Source of the DNA: Paenibacillus campinasensis
GTDB taxonomy: Bacteria > Bacillota > Bacilli > Paenibacillales > Paenibacillaceae
DNA: 64,000 nt
Direction: 5' to 3'
NCBI RefSeq assembly: GCF_002272015.1
Contig: NZ_NPBY01000027.1
Location: forward strand, 113,975-177,974
Positions within the stretch are counted from its first letter, which is position 1; each line of letters opens with the position of its first letter. Position numbers and translations under genes: made by a program. Below the pieces are notes generated by a model. That model was not told where the DNA came from. It saw only the letters and a program-made list of their open reading frames with translations, and did no database searches. Shown piece by piece: positions 7,803 through 16,378 of this stretch.

Positions 7803-9019
7803 ATTTACGGGAGCTGTATCTCAAGAGGCGCAATCAATTTTGGGGAGAGGTTGTCCCTTATTTTGGCTATGTGATCCAGAGCGGCGTAGCGTTTGTGTTT
7901 CTGTTTTTATTAATTGTGTTTGCCGCCTGGTACACAAGCTTCATCATGAATCTGCCGCCGGATCTGCCGATTCGCTGGATCATGCTGGCCGTGCTCGCGC
8001 CGCTGGTCATCAACAGCAGTGTTCGCACTTATCTAAGGCCAGCGGATACCGTGTTTCTGCTTCCACAGGAAGCAAGGATGAGCCGCTACTTCGTCCAGGG
8101 CTGGATTCGCGGCGTCATTTACAAAATCATCGGCTTAATGATCGCCTTGATGATTTTGTGGCCGCTATATGTACGCAGCGATGCTGCTGCGAAACCGCTC
8201 TTGCTCACCATCGTGGTGCTGGCGGGGCTGAAGCTGCTGGCCAGCTATGGCAGCTGGAGAGAGCAGGAGATGGTGTCCAGGAGCATGGCGGCATGCTTCC
8301 GGTGCCTTCGCTGGGGCGTGGTCGCACTCGCGCTTGCCGCATGGCTGTGGCAGCCGGCAGGCCGCGGTCTCATATTCATCGCCCTGATTGGACTGACCTA
8401 CGCTGCAGCAGCGGCTTATCCGGTCAGACATCTAGTTCCCTGGGAGCGGCTCATCGCTGTCGAGCGCCGTCAGGCAAGCCGCGTAATGCAGATCCTGAGC
8501 TGGTTCGTCAATGTGCCGCAGCTTGAACAGCGGGTTCATGCACGGAAATGGTTATCAAGCTGGGGCAAAGGAGTTCCGTGGAGGAAAGACGCAGCCTACC
8601 GCTACTTGCTGATCAAAAGTCTGGCTCGAAGTGATATGCTCGGCATTCTGATGCGGGTGGGTGTACTTGGGACGTTCCTTGTATGGATCAGCCGAGACAG
8701 TCTGGTCGGCACGGTCGTATATTTAGCCAGTCTGATGATCGTGGGGCTGCAGCTTTCCTCGCTCCGGAAAATGCATCGGGAATCGTTCTGGCTTCATGTA
8801 TATCCGCTTCCGGAAGGAACCCGGCGCCTGAATGAAGCATATCTGCTGTTTCGGGTTCAACTGCTGTGGGCGCTCGTGATGTGGCTCCCTATGCTCGCTT
8901 CCGTTGCGGCGGCCCCGGGTCTGACACTCGGTACGGCCGTGGCCGGGTTCGCGCTCGTGTGGATGTTTCGTCATGCTGCGCTGCGAAGGGACCGCCGGGA
9001 AGACGAAGATGAAGATTGA
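7799..9019 (+). CDS. ecsB: ABC transporter permease EcsB
   Basis: 406-residue, highly hydrophobic membrane protein beginning MNLRELYLKRRNQFW, with clusters of transmembrane helices near residues 20-75, 100-150, 160-200, 290-325 and 345-390, separated by a cytoplasmic stretch of about 70 residues. Length and the ATGA overlap with ecsA identify it as the EcsB membrane partner. Together they form an exporter of unknown cargo affecting secretion and site-2 protease activity in Bacillus. The C-terminus is very acidic (DRREDEDED). No ecsC follows; the operon ends at the hairpin at 9041. Confidence 0.9.
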   Translation: MNLRELYLKRRNQFWGEVVPYFGYVIQSGVAFVFLFLLIVFAAWYTSFIMNLPPDLPIRWIMLAVLAPLVINSSVRTYLRPADTVFLLPQEARMSRYFVQGWIRGVIYKIIGLMIALMILWPLYVRSDAAAKPLLLTIVVLAGLKLLASYGSWREQEMVSRSMAACFRCLRWGVVALALAAWLWQPAGRGLIFIALIGLTYAAAAAYPVRHLVPWERLIAVERRQASRVMQILSWFVNVPQLEQRVHARKWLSSWGKGVPWRKDAAYRYLLIKSLARSDMLGILMRVGVLGTFLVWISRDSLVGTVVYLASLMIVGLQLSSLRKMHRESFWLHVYPLPEGTRRLNEAYLLFRVQLLWALVMWLPMLASVAAAPGLTLGTAVAGFALVWMFRHAALRRDRREDEDED

Positions 9020-9040
9020 TCGTTACATTATGGTATCGAC

Positions 9041-9066
9041 AGGCCGGGACGTTAGCGTTCCGGCCT
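9041..9066 (+). terminator. Terminator of ecsA-ecsB
   Basis: AGGCCGGGACG (9041-9051) pairs with CGTTCCGGCCT (9056-9066) around a TTAG loop; the T-run after it is weak (TACCTTT). Confidence 0.55.
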
Positions 9067-9166
9067 TACCTTTGCAGGCAGCCGTCTGCATCCGCTGTGC
9101 GTCAGTCGCGTGACCGTGATGCCATCGCGATGCATCTGCCGGCAAAGGCCGGATGGGCAGATTCAA

Positions 9167-9295
9167 TTACACCCAGAAAGAACGAGTGATGATAACGAGC
9201 AGGATAAACAGAACCAGAATGGCTCCTACGCCATGACCGTATCCGAAGCCGCCACCGTATCCACCGCAACCTCTTACTTCTTCAACTGCACCCAT
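9167..9295 (-). CDS. YjcZ-family small sporulation-type membrane peptide
   Basis: 42 residues. The reading is MGAVEEVRGC, then a Gly/Tyr-rich linker (GGYGGGFGYGHG), then one hydrophobic helix (VGAILVLFILLVII) ending TRSFWV. This Gly/Tyr linker plus a single C-terminal helix is the signature of the YjcZ/SscA group, tiny proteins made during sporulation and put in spore coat or membrane. AAAGGGGA lies 7 bases before the ATG. The gene is monocistronic, between the ecsB terminator and an aminotransferase terminator. Promoter not identified; a sporulation sigma factor would be expected. Confidence 0.8.
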   Translation of the reverse strand: MGAVEEVRGCGGYGGGFGYGHGVGAILVLFILLVIITRSFWV

Positions 9296-9419
9296 TGTTC
9301 ATTCCCCTTTCACTTGTTGGTTGGTACACGGTATTGTATGTATGCAATGGTTTTTAGGTATGGGCGAGCGTTGATTTTTGACGGAAGAAATTAGGTGAAA
9401 TGCCTGAGCCTGTCCCAGA

Positions 9420-9463
9420 TATACAAGAAAGCCGCTCTCTACAAGGCTTGTAGAGAGCGGCTT
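9420..9463 (-). terminator. Strong intrinsic terminator of the aminotransferase gene
   Basis: A near-perfect palindrome: AAGCCGCTCTCTACAAG (9429-9445) pairs with CTTGTAGAGAGCGGCTT (9447-9463). On the minus strand it is followed by TTTCTTGTAT, so it terminates the gene ending at 9505. Confidence 0.8.
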
Positions 9464-9504
9464 CTCCTATCGATCATCACCGCGTGTGTCCGGTCACTGC
9501 GTAA

Positions 9505-10803
9505 TTACGCCTGCTGCAGATCCTGAACACCCTGGTGAATCAAATCAAACAGATCCTCCAAATATGGCTCCTCAATGCAAGAGAATGCGATCCGCAGATC
9601 ATGTTCGCCCAAAGCAATGGTGCCGATCCCGTACTCGTGAATTAGATGGGAGCGGAGCGCTTCAGCCTGGACCGTCTTGAGCTTCAGACACATGAAGTAT
9701 CCGGAGTTGAACGGGTAGTAGTCCCATGCTTCGCTATATTTGCCGCTGTCCAGAATGTCCTTCACTTTATTGGCGCGGCCTTTCATAATCTGAAGCTTCT
9801 CTTCCTTCTGCTCCTTGAATCCCGGTGCCTTCAAAGCATCCAGTACAAAGGTCTGCGAAGGGTGGGGACCGCTGGAGATGGTTGCGCGGATGATGCCGAG
9901 CGTCTTCTGCTCCAGGGCATCCAGCACGTCCTTGTTCTCCGAAGCATAGGTAATGAAGCCGACACGGAATCCCCAGACGAATTCCTCCTTCGTGGCTCCA
10001 TCCACCTTCACCGCCAGCACGCGCGGATGCAGATCGGCCAGGCGGCCAAACAGCGATTCCTTGAGCGAATCTTCAAAGAACAGGCCGAAATACGCATCAT
10101 CCGTAACCACAACGACATTGATTCCCGCTTCGGCCGCATCCTTGATCGCTGCGACGATGGCGTCTCCCTCGGCTGCCCCAGGTGTGTAGCCTGTCGGGTT
10201 GTTCGGGAAGTTGAGGATAACCACGGCTTTCCCCCTATCCTTCTGGGCCAGAAGGGCGTCGCGCAAACCTGCGGCATTAAAGGTCATCTCCGATGTGAAA
10301 AGAGGGAAATTCACGTTCACCCCATGGCGGCGGACGCCGAATGTCAGGTCATAGTTTTCCCAGTTCTTGTCGGGATAGATGACGGCATCGCCTTCATCTA
10401 CGAACAGGTCAGCGACGATGCTGAGACCATGGGTCAGTGCATTGGTTGCAATCGGATTGCCGAAGCTCTTCCCTTGCAGTGAAGGGTTCTCTTCCAGCAT
10501 CTTGTCCCGCCATAGAGAGCGCAGCTCCGGCTTGCCGGCTGGAGGGGCGTACGGGTACAGGTCCTTCGGCGCGAAAGCCGACAGCTTCTCCTGAATGACC
10601 CCCAGATGCATAGGAATGCCGCCTTCGGTTGCGATTCCAATCGTTGCATTATATTTTTTCGCATGGGCTGCTGCCTCAGCGGATTGGCTCAGAATGCCTT
10701 CCTTCGGGAAATAGAGCTCCTTGCCGAGTGTGGAGAGCATGTCAAATACATGCGGGTTACCGGCTTGCAGCTTCTCATTCAATTGTCCGGCCAATGGGTT
10801 CAT
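9505..10803 (-). CDS. PLP-dependent aminotransferase, class I/II fold
   Basis: 432 residues with the fold-type I pattern: substrate-loop region APPAGKPELRSLWRDK, VIYPDKNWENYDLTF, NFPNNPTGYTPG (PLP phosphate/Asn region), VVVTDDAYFGLF (Asp and Tyr contacts), then the internal-aldimine Lys most likely in VDGATKEEFVWGFRVGF, and the C-terminal Arg in HDLRIAFSCIE. It should transfer an amino group between an amino acid and a 2-oxo acid; the substrate is not evident. ATG 10803 follows AAGGAG. It is monocistronic, with its own strong terminator. Confidence 0.88.
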   Translation of the reverse strand: MNPLAGQLNEKLQAGNPHVFDMLSTLGKELYFPKEGILSQSAEAAAHAKKYNATIGIATEGGIPMHLGVIQEKLSAFAPKDLYPYAPPAGKPELRSLWRDKMLEENPSLQGKSFGNPIATNALTHGLSIVADLFVDEGDAVIYPDKNWENYDLTFGVRRHGVNVNFPLFTSEMTFNAAGLRDALLAQKDRGKAVVILNFPNNPTGYTPGAAEGDAIVAAIKDAAEAGINVVVVTDDAYFGLFFEDSLKESLFGRLADLHPRVLAVKVDGATKEEFVWGFRVGFITYASENKDVLDALEQKTLGIIRATISSGPHPSQTFVLDALKAPGFKEQKEEKLQIMKGRANKVKDILDSGKYSEAWDYYPFNSGYFMCLKLKTVQAEALRSHLIHEYGIGTIALGEHDLRIAFSCIEEPYLEDLFDLIHQGVQDLQQA

Positions 10804-10927
10804 GAATTGGCTCCTTCCTTCCGCAATTCTATTGGATATTATGACGACATTGGATGTAATGTCTCCGATTCATTGCCTAACATTATACCACCTTGCACAT
10901 CAACCGTCACGATCAATTCGCGTCGCT

Positions 10928-11542
10928 TTAATGCGATCCCGTGAAATATTTTCGCATTAGTTTTGCGGTTTCGCGATCCTGCTCCTGATCCCGGCTTTCG
11001 AGCGCCTGCGCGATGCTCTCCAGACGCTCCGGTGTCAGATTTTGCCCGAATTTGAATTTTGCGCTCAGCCGATGGGGCACCAGCTTGATGACGGCGACCC
11101 CTTTCAGCCTTTTGGCATACTTCGGGTCCTGTGCATCAATCGTGGCATAGCCGCCTTCCGGCTGAAGCTTACGCATCAGCGCTTCCATTGCCAGCGCTTT
11201 TTCTTCGAGGTCATCTACGAGCACCGCTTCCCCGACAGCGGTTACGCTTTTGAAATATGCGGTTGCGGGACAGGCCAGGACCGGATCGGAATAATAGGAC
11301 GGAATCAGAGAATATTCATCCGCCACAGTAAAGCAGACCGCGGAGGTGCGCCGAAGATGCTCCATCTTCTCGCCCATGCGGCTGCCATGAAAATAAAAGG
11401 CCTGGTTCGCATACACAAAGTTCAGCGGGGTCACCCGTGGAATGCCGTCTTCACCTACCGTGCCGAGAAAGCCGAAGCTCGCCTGATGCATAAAGGCTTC
11501 AATCTCCGCCGGGTCGTCCATCATAAATTCATCTCTTCTCAT
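10928..11542 (-). CDS. Pyridoxamine 5'-phosphate oxidase-family FMN-binding protein
   Basis: 204 residues with the split-barrel flavin-binding pattern: EAFMHQASFGFLGTVGEDG, PRVTPLNFVYANQAFYFHG, then CFTVADEY and YFKSVTAVGEAVLVDD. Close to the NimA/YwrF-like branch of the PNPOx superfamily rather than true PdxH. Likely a cytoplasmic flavoprotein reductase of unknown substrate. ATG 11542 is preferred over 11584 because GAGGTG lies 7 bases upstream. It is divergent from a MocR-family regulator, the arrangement usually seen when MocR proteins control the neighbour, and vitamin B6 links both families. Confidence 0.82.
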   Translation of the reverse strand: MRRDEFMMDDPAEIEAFMHQASFGFLGTVGEDGIPRVTPLNFVYANQAFYFHGSRMGEKMEHLRRTSAVCFTVADEYSLIPSYYSDPVLACPATAYFKSVTAVGEAVLVDDLEEKALAMEALMRKLQPEGGYATIDAQDPKYAKRLKGVAVIKLVPHRLSAKFKFGQNLTPERLESIAQALESRDQEQDRETAKLMRKYFTGSH

Positions 11543-11594
11543 TCGTATCACCTCATATATGATTTCATCCCATGTGAACAGCATACGCTTGAGA

Positions 11595-11646
11595 TTGACA
11601 CATCAAAAGCGCCAATTTACAGTGATTTATATAGGCCAATTTCAGT
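11595..11646 (+). promoter_or_regulatory. Promoter and direct-repeat operator candidate of the MocR regulator
   Basis: -35 TTGACA (11595-11600), 17-base spacer, -10 TACAGT (11618-11623). GCCAATTTACAGT (11611-11623) recurs as GCCAATTTCAGT (11635-11646), the starts 24 bases apart on the same strand. MocR/GabR-type regulators are known to bind direct repeats, so this is a plausible autoregulatory site that could also act on the divergent FMN-protein gene. Confidence 0.5.
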
Positions 11647-11667
11647 TGTGGATACAGGAGGGGTTCG

Positions 11668-13164
11668 ATGGAACTGGGGCTGCCGTTTGAAACCTATGTA
11701 GCAAAATATAAATACAAGTACCTGGCGCTCTACCAGGCTCTACGCGAAGCCATTCTGAGCGGAAATCTGCCGGCAGGTGTCCGTCTTCCGGCTACGCGCG
11801 AGCTCGCCAGGATGTACGGCATATCGAGGGGAGCGGCCGCCCAGAGCTACGACATGCTGCTGTCAGAAGGCTATGTGGAGACCCGGGTTGGCAGCGGAAC
11901 GTATGTCGCCCAAGGGATGACGAAACGCCCTGACAAGCTGCCCACCTCCCGGGAGCCGGTGTTATCGGCCTGGGGGAAGCGGCTTATGGATGCCATCCCT
12001 GCAGGGGACAATGAGAATGAGAGCGGGGATGCTGACCGGCTTGAAGAGGGGACGATCTCTTTTACAAGTGTGAATATCCCGATGGAGCTGTTTCCTTATG
12101 CGGAGTGGCGCAGCGCTTTAGCCTTTGCAGGCGGCATCGGCGGCCGATTGCTGGAAAGCGGGCCACCTCCTGCCGGAGACATGGAACTGCGAAAGGCGAT
12201 CGCCGGTCATCTGCGATTCAAACGCGGCATTGAAGCCGACCCGGAGCAGATCGTTGTGTTCAGCGGCTCGATGCAGGGCCTGATGCTGTTATTCCAGCTT
12301 CTGGTTGATGAGGGGGAGCCTGTTGTGCTTGAGGATCCCGGATTCCCGGGCATCTATCAAGCGGTATCTGCCAGCGGCGGCATTCCGCTGCCTTCGCCTG
12401 TGGATGCACAGGGCCTCGTGCCTTCAGAATGGGAGGCTAAACTGCTTGTCGTATCACCCAGCCGCCAATACCCCACGGGAAAGGTGCTGCCACTTGAACG
12501 AAGAAGGGCGCTCCTGAACTGGGCTGGCAGACGCAATGCCTGGGTCATTGAGGATGACTATGACAGCGAATTCCGCTGGAGAGGGCGGCCGATTGAGCCG
12601 CTGAAGGTGCTGGATCACGAGCAGAGGGTCATCTACATCGGTTCGTTCTCGAAAACGATGTTTAACAGCCTTCGGCTAGGCTATGCCGTGCTGCCTCCAG
12701 CCTTGGTATCGCCCGTCGTGGCGGCTAAAGCGATCTATGAGCCGATATCCCCGGCTTCCCTGGAGCAGCGGGCGCTGGCCCGGTTTATGCAGACGGGCGG
12801 GTATGCGCGTCATCTGCGGCGAATGACGAAGGTGTTCGGGGCGAGGTACGAAGCCTTTTGCGAGCATATGAACCGGCAGGTTCCGGAAGTGTTTCGTCTC
12901 GAACGAGGGGATTCCGGACTGCTCGTATACGCGAGCTGGCTGAAATCCGGCGAGGCCTATGACAGGTTCAGACAGGCGGCGCGCGACCGCGGGGTTGTGT
13001 TCCGCAATGCGTCCGTGTATCATTATACTTTCGCTCCTCCGGCGGCCTGCTTTGCATTTGCCCATCTGAACGACAGCCAGATTGAAGAGGGGGTTCGCCG
13101 GCTGGCTGCTGCGTGGACAGACATGCTGAAAAACAGGTATGATGGTGGAGGATCAATTTTTTGA
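11668..13164 (+). CDS. MocR-family regulator (GntR HTH plus aminotransferase-like domain)
   Basis: 498 residues. N-terminal GntR winged helix at about 15-85 (YQALREAILSGNLPAGVRLP, TRELARMYGISRG, EGYVETRVGSGTYV), then a linker and a fold-type I aminotransferase domain from about 125: GDMELRKAIAGHLRFKRG, LEDPGFPG, PSRQYPTGKVLP, WVIEDDYDSEFRW, and the PLP Lys in YIGSFSKTMFNSLRLGY. Such proteins bind PLP and respond to PLP or amines (PdxR, GabR). ATG follows GGAGGGG. The PNPOx-family gene is divergent; direct repeats in its own promoter are a candidate binding site. An AraC gene follows 22 bases later. Confidence 0.92.
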   Translation: MELGLPFETYVAKYKYKYLALYQALREAILSGNLPAGVRLPATRELARMYGISRGAAAQSYDMLLSEGYVETRVGSGTYVAQGMTKRPDKLPTSREPVLSAWGKRLMDAIPAGDNENESGDADRLEEGTISFTSVNIPMELFPYAEWRSALAFAGGIGGRLLESGPPPAGDMELRKAIAGHLRFKRGIEADPEQIVVFSGSMQGLMLLFQLLVDEGEPVVLEDPGFPGIYQAVSASGGIPLPSPVDAQGLVPSEWEAKLLVVSPSRQYPTGKVLPLERRRALLNWAGRRNAWVIEDDYDSEFRWRGRPIEPLKVLDHEQRVIYIGSFSKTMFNSLRLGYAVLPPALVSPVVAAKAIYEPISPASLEQRALARFMQTGGYARHLRRMTKVFGARYEAFCEHMNRQVPEVFRLERGDSGLLVYASWLKSGEAYDRFRQAARDRGVVFRNASVYHYTFAPPAACFAFAHLNDSQIEEGVRRLAAAWTDMLKNRYDGGGSIF

Positions 13165-13186
13165 CATAGATGAGGGGGAATGAGTG

Positions 13187-13972
13187 ATGCTGAACGCATC
13201 GCCGTCTTCTTTTGTAATCAAGCCCGCGCTGGCGAAGATCGTCTGCGAACCGGGATGGAAGTGGCAAAAGCGTGAAAAACCGATGGAGAATTACGATTTG
13301 TTTTATGTCTGGAGCGGGGAAGGGATTGTCGAGCTGAATGATGAGCCATATACGGTCGGGAAAGGGAGCTGCTTCCTGTTTCGTCCGGGCGATCATACGA
13401 GCGCGACGCATAATCCGCAAAAGCCGTTGGTTTTGACATATATCCATTTTGACGTTACGGAGCCGGTAACGGAGGTTCCCGCTTCATACCGGCAGCTTTC
13501 CGAGACGATGGAGTTCGAGAATTTGCTGGCAAGGTACGTCAGGCTTTATCTGGACAAGCCCTTCGGGGGGGAGGAAGAGGGACAGCTGATTCTGAAACAG
13601 CTGATGATTCATCTTCTGCGTGCCGATCTGGCTGAGCCGATTGTCAAAAAAGCGAGCAATCAGCTATCGGAAGCCATCCACGAAATCGCCAATTATGTCC
13701 GCCAGCATCCAGGCATCCCGCATCGGGTGGAGGATCTGGCTGCCAGAGCCGGATTGTCACCGCGCTACTTCTCCATCAAGTTCAAAGAACTGATCGGGAC
13801 GCCAGTGCAGTCGTATATTATCCGGATGCGCATTGAGCGGGCGCAGCATTTGCTGCTGCATCAGGGGATGAATGTGACCGAGGTGGCTGATGCGCTGGGC
13901 TACCGGGACATCTTTTTCTTCAGTCGGCAGTTTAAGCAGTACACGGGGAAAAGCCCTTCCGAAATCCGCTGA
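13187..13972 (+). CDS. AraC-family transcriptional regulator with N-terminal cupin
   Basis: 261 residues. N-terminal cupin sensor (about 20-90: YDLFYVWSGEGIVELNDE, GKGSCFLFRPGDHTSATH) and C-terminal double helix-turn-helix (about 160-261: VEDLAARAGLSPRYFSIKFK, and VTEVADALGYRDIFFFSRQF with KQYTGKSPSEIR). Many members in Paenibacillus control carbohydrate uptake or degradation genes, but there is no sugar operon here, so the target is unknown. ATG 13187 with GAGGGGG 8 bases upstream is preferred to the GTG at 13184. Probably co-transcribed with the MocR gene 22 bases upstream. The 180 bases after the gene show only a small hairpin near 14006. Confidence 0.9.
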   Translation: MLNASPSSFVIKPALAKIVCEPGWKWQKREKPMENYDLFYVWSGEGIVELNDEPYTVGKGSCFLFRPGDHTSATHNPQKPLVLTYIHFDVTEPVTEVPASYRQLSETMEFENLLARYVRLYLDKPFGGEEEGQLILKQLMIHLLRADLAEPIVKKASNQLSEAIHEIANYVRQHPGIPHRVEDLAARAGLSPRYFSIKFKELIGTPVQSYIIRMRIERAQHLLLHQGMNVTEVADALGYRDIFFFSRQFKQYTGKSPSEIR

Positions 13973-14153
13973 TGCGTCAGTTTCGAACATTCCGATCGGT
14001 CATTTCGCCATAAGGCGAAGTGCGGATCCCGCGCACTGGGGCGTCCTTGTGCACTGGGTGGAGCGAGGCGTCGCTGAGTTGCGGGCTCTGCTCCGCTTGA
14101 ACCGCTTAAACGAAGCGCCGACACCGTTCGCAGTCAGAGATTCATGGCATCAG

Positions 14154-14216
14154 AAAGCGCAGATTCCACCCTGCTCCGGACTGAACCCGGTTGCGGGATC
14201 ATCTGCGCTTTTTTTG
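14154..14216 (+). terminator. Intrinsic terminator before the second SDR gene
   Basis: AAAGCGCAGAT (14154-14164) pairs with ATCTGCGCTTT (14201-14211), followed by T-run to 14216. The 36-base interior can fold further. Confidence 0.75.
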
Positions 14217-14241
14217 GCTGTAACCAAAAGGAGGAAGGGGA

Positions 14242-15111
14242 ATGACAAAGATAGAGGAACAGCGGGTGGCCCTGGTCACAGGTGCTTCCAGCGGCTTCGG
14301 CATGCTGATCAGCCTGGCGCTGGCCCAAGCCGGATACATTGTAGTTGCGGGTGTCCGGAGGCCGGAGGCAGAAGATGAGCTGCGTTTGCGTGCGGAACAG
14401 GAAGGGGCTCGAGGGTTGATTCATCCGCTTCGGCTGGACATTTGCCGCCCGGAGCACATTGAGCAGGCCTCGGCATACATCGAAGATACCTACGGCCGTC
14501 TCGACGTGCTGGTGAACAACGCCGGTGAAGCGGTCGGGGGCATGGTGGAGGAAGTGCCGCTTGCGGATTGGAGAAGACAGATGGAGACGAACTTCTTCGG
14601 CACGCTGGCGGTGACACAGGCGATGCTTCCTCTGCTGCGTACAACCGGGCGCGCCAAAATCATCATGCTGAGCAGCATCAGCGGTGTGGTTGGCTTTCCG
14701 GGATACGGGCCGTATGCCGCATCCAAATTCGCGGTAGAAGGGTTCAGTGAAAGCCTGTCGATGGAGCTGGCCCCTTGGGGTGTCGATGTGGTGCTGGTCC
14801 AGCCGGGCGCTTATGGCACCCCGATCTGGCGCAAGAGCTTCGGGGCGATCCAGAGCGGGGAGCATTCCCCGTACCGCGAGGTATTAACCGGCGTGCTGGC
14901 CTATTCCAAGCGGACAGCCGAGCAGGCCGGAGACCCGATGGAGGTCGCCAGGCTGGTGGCACGGATTGCCACTATGCGTAAACCGAAATTTCGTTATCGG
15001 CTGCCCCGTTCGACCCAGTGGTCGGCCTGGATGAAGCTTCTGCTGCCGGACCGGCTGTTCCAGCGCATCGTCATGAGGCTGCTGCGTCAGAAGGACGCAG
15101 GCAGGGAATAA
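14242..15111 (+). CDS. Short-chain dehydrogenase/reductase
   Basis: 289-residue classical SDR: TGASSGFG cofactor loop at about 13-20, NNAGEAVGG, catalytic Ser in LSSISG, YAASK (Tyr-x-x-x-Lys) and PGAYGTPIW. The Gly-Phe-Gly variant of the cofactor loop and the C-terminal basic stretch (RYRLPRSTQWSAWMK, LLPDRLFQRIVMR) are typical of the group annotated as SDR family oxidoreductases acting on lipid-like or steroid-like substrates. The exact substrate is unknown. ATG follows AAGGAGGAAGGGGA. It is convergent with psd. Confidence 0.88.
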   Translation: MTKIEEQRVALVTGASSGFGMLISLALAQAGYIVVAGVRRPEAEDELRLRAEQEGARGLIHPLRLDICRPEHIEQASAYIEDTYGRLDVLVNNAGEAVGGMVEEVPLADWRRQMETNFFGTLAVTQAMLPLLRTTGRAKIIMLSSISGVVGFPGYGPYAASKFAVEGFSESLSMELAPWGVDVVLVQPGAYGTPIWRKSFGAIQSGEHSPYREVLTGVLAYSKRTAEQAGDPMEVARLVARIATMRKPKFRYRLPRSTQWSAWMKLLLPDRLFQRIVMRLLRQKDAGRE

Positions 15112-15132
15112 CGCTGACGCAAGAACAGGGGA

Positions 15133-15933
15133 CTAGTTTGCTTTTTCATTCGGATGAAGGACTCCCAGAAGCTCGCCCATTTTGACCCTTGAGCCGGTCT
15201 CTAAATCTCCGCGTGGCGTGAATGTGCCGCTTTCGGTCAGAAGCACGACGGTGGAGCCGAATTCGAAGTAAGCCAGCTCATCGCCGATCTGCCACTGCTT
15301 GACCTCGTCGCTCACATATTGAATGCTGCTGACGTTCATCGCGCCAACCTTCACAACAGCGACCTCGCCGAATTCATGCGCAATGTATGTAATCAGCCGT
15401 TCGTTCCGGCTCAGCACGGACCGGATATGGGTCATTGCAAAATCATTGACCGGGTACACCTTGCCCTTCAGATGCTCGCTTTCCGTCTGCACGCCGGTAA
15501 CCGGGGAGTGAATGCGGTGGTAATCCGTCGGACTTAGATACAGCACAAATACATACCCGTTGATATAATGCTCAATTCGCGGGGAGTGGTTCAGCAGCTC
15601 GGCTATCGTGTAGTCTTGCCCCTTCACATTGACAATGGTGCCTGCCTGAATCAAACCCTGCGCGGTAATGGTGGCATCGACCGGACTGACCATGGCGCTC
15701 TGTGTATCATCGATGGAGCGCATGCCGATTTTCAGTCTGCGGGAGAAGAACTCGTTCAGCGAGCGGTATTCGTGAATTTCCTTCTCCGCTTCGTGGGCGG
15801 GAATTTGATATACCCGAATGAATGTCGGTATAAGATAACGGCTGACTCCACTGTGAGAGAAGCGCCCCATCAGCTTGGAAAGCCACTTTCGGGAAGACAG
15901 TTCGGTCATTAGCCGCAGCAAATGTTTAGCCAT
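15133..15933 (-). CDS. psd: Phosphatidylserine decarboxylase proenzyme
   Basis: 266 residues. The family pattern is complete: YRSLNEFFSRRL, MVSPVDATITAQG, YTIAELL, YLSPTDYHRIHSPVTG, and near the C-terminus FEFGSTVVLL, where self-cleavage at the Gly-Ser bond of the GST motif creates the pyruvoyl cofactor on the small alpha chain. The enzyme makes phosphatidylethanolamine at the cytoplasmic membrane. The start is ATG 15933, preceded by AAGGAG; the upstream frame to 16005 has no ribosome-binding site. No pssA gene is adjacent. Confidence 0.93.
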   Translation of the reverse strand: MAKHLLRLMTELSSRKWLSKLMGRFSHSGVSRYLIPTFIRVYQIPAHEAEKEIHEYRSLNEFFSRRLKIGMRSIDDTQSAMVSPVDATITAQGLIQAGTIVNVKGQDYTIAELLNHSPRIEHYINGYVFVLYLSPTDYHRIHSPVTGVQTESEHLKGKVYPVNDFAMTHIRSVLSRNERLITYIAHEFGEVAVVKVGAMNVSSIQYVSDEVKQWQIGDELAYFEFGSTVVLLTESGTFTPRGDLETGSRVKMGELLGVLHPNEKAN

Positions 15934-16076
15934 GAAATTCTCCTTTTCCTGCATGTGTCTATAGGATCTTGATGGCGGTTTCATATCACCGGTTGATAGA
16001 CGCATGGTAAGTACAATCTGATATTGACACAGTTTTGATTCGAAATCAATAAATCGGTCAATTTGTAAAATGGTTC

Positions 16077-16105
16077 TTGCAAATTTGCGATGGGCTGTGT
16101 ATTTT
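16077..16105 (+). promoter_or_regulatory. Promoter of the riboswitch-ykoEDC transcript
   Basis: -35 TTGCAA (16077-16082), 17-base spacer, -10 TATTTT (16100-16105), about 25 bases before the riboswitch. The 16006-16076 stretch also has TTGATT-CGA-AATCAA (16035-16049), a small palindrome of unknown role. Confidence 0.45.
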
Positions 16106-16128
16106 TAGATTAGCATAAAACCGAATAG

Positions 16129-16227
16129 GGAGTACGGGGGCTTGAGTGAATCAGGCTGAGATTGCAGCTGTTATCCCGCTGCTGACCGTTAATCTGAACT
16201 GGGTAATGCCAGCGTAGAGAATATCCG
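16129..16227 (+). promoter_or_regulatory. TPP riboswitch (THI element)
   Basis: Contains the conserved CAGGCTGAGATT block (about 16152-16163) and the CTGGGTAATGCCAGCGTAGA block (about 16198-16217), which form the pyrimidine and pyrophosphate sensor arms of thiamine pyrophosphate riboswitches. A terminator at 16254 follows directly, so TPP should stop transcription before ykoE. This matches the transporter's expected vitamin B1 or precursor substrate. Confidence 0.95.
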
Positions 16228-16253
16228 ACCCTGCCTATACTAGGGCCTATTTT

Positions 16254-16283
16254 CCGTCTGCGCATTTTTCCAGACGGTTTTTT
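16254..16283 (+). terminator. Riboswitch-controlled terminator upstream of ykoE
   Basis: CCGTCTG (16254-16260) pairs with CAGACGG (16271-16277), followed by six T. The position 27 bases after the TPP element indicates attenuation by transcription termination. Confidence 0.85.
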
Positions 16284-16378
16284 GTTGTGTGGATTTGGAA
16301 TGAATGAGCAGCCGGCCGGCGCGAATCTTGCCAATCCTGTTCGCCACGAAATAAAGGTTGAGAGGGGTATGAAGGTTT

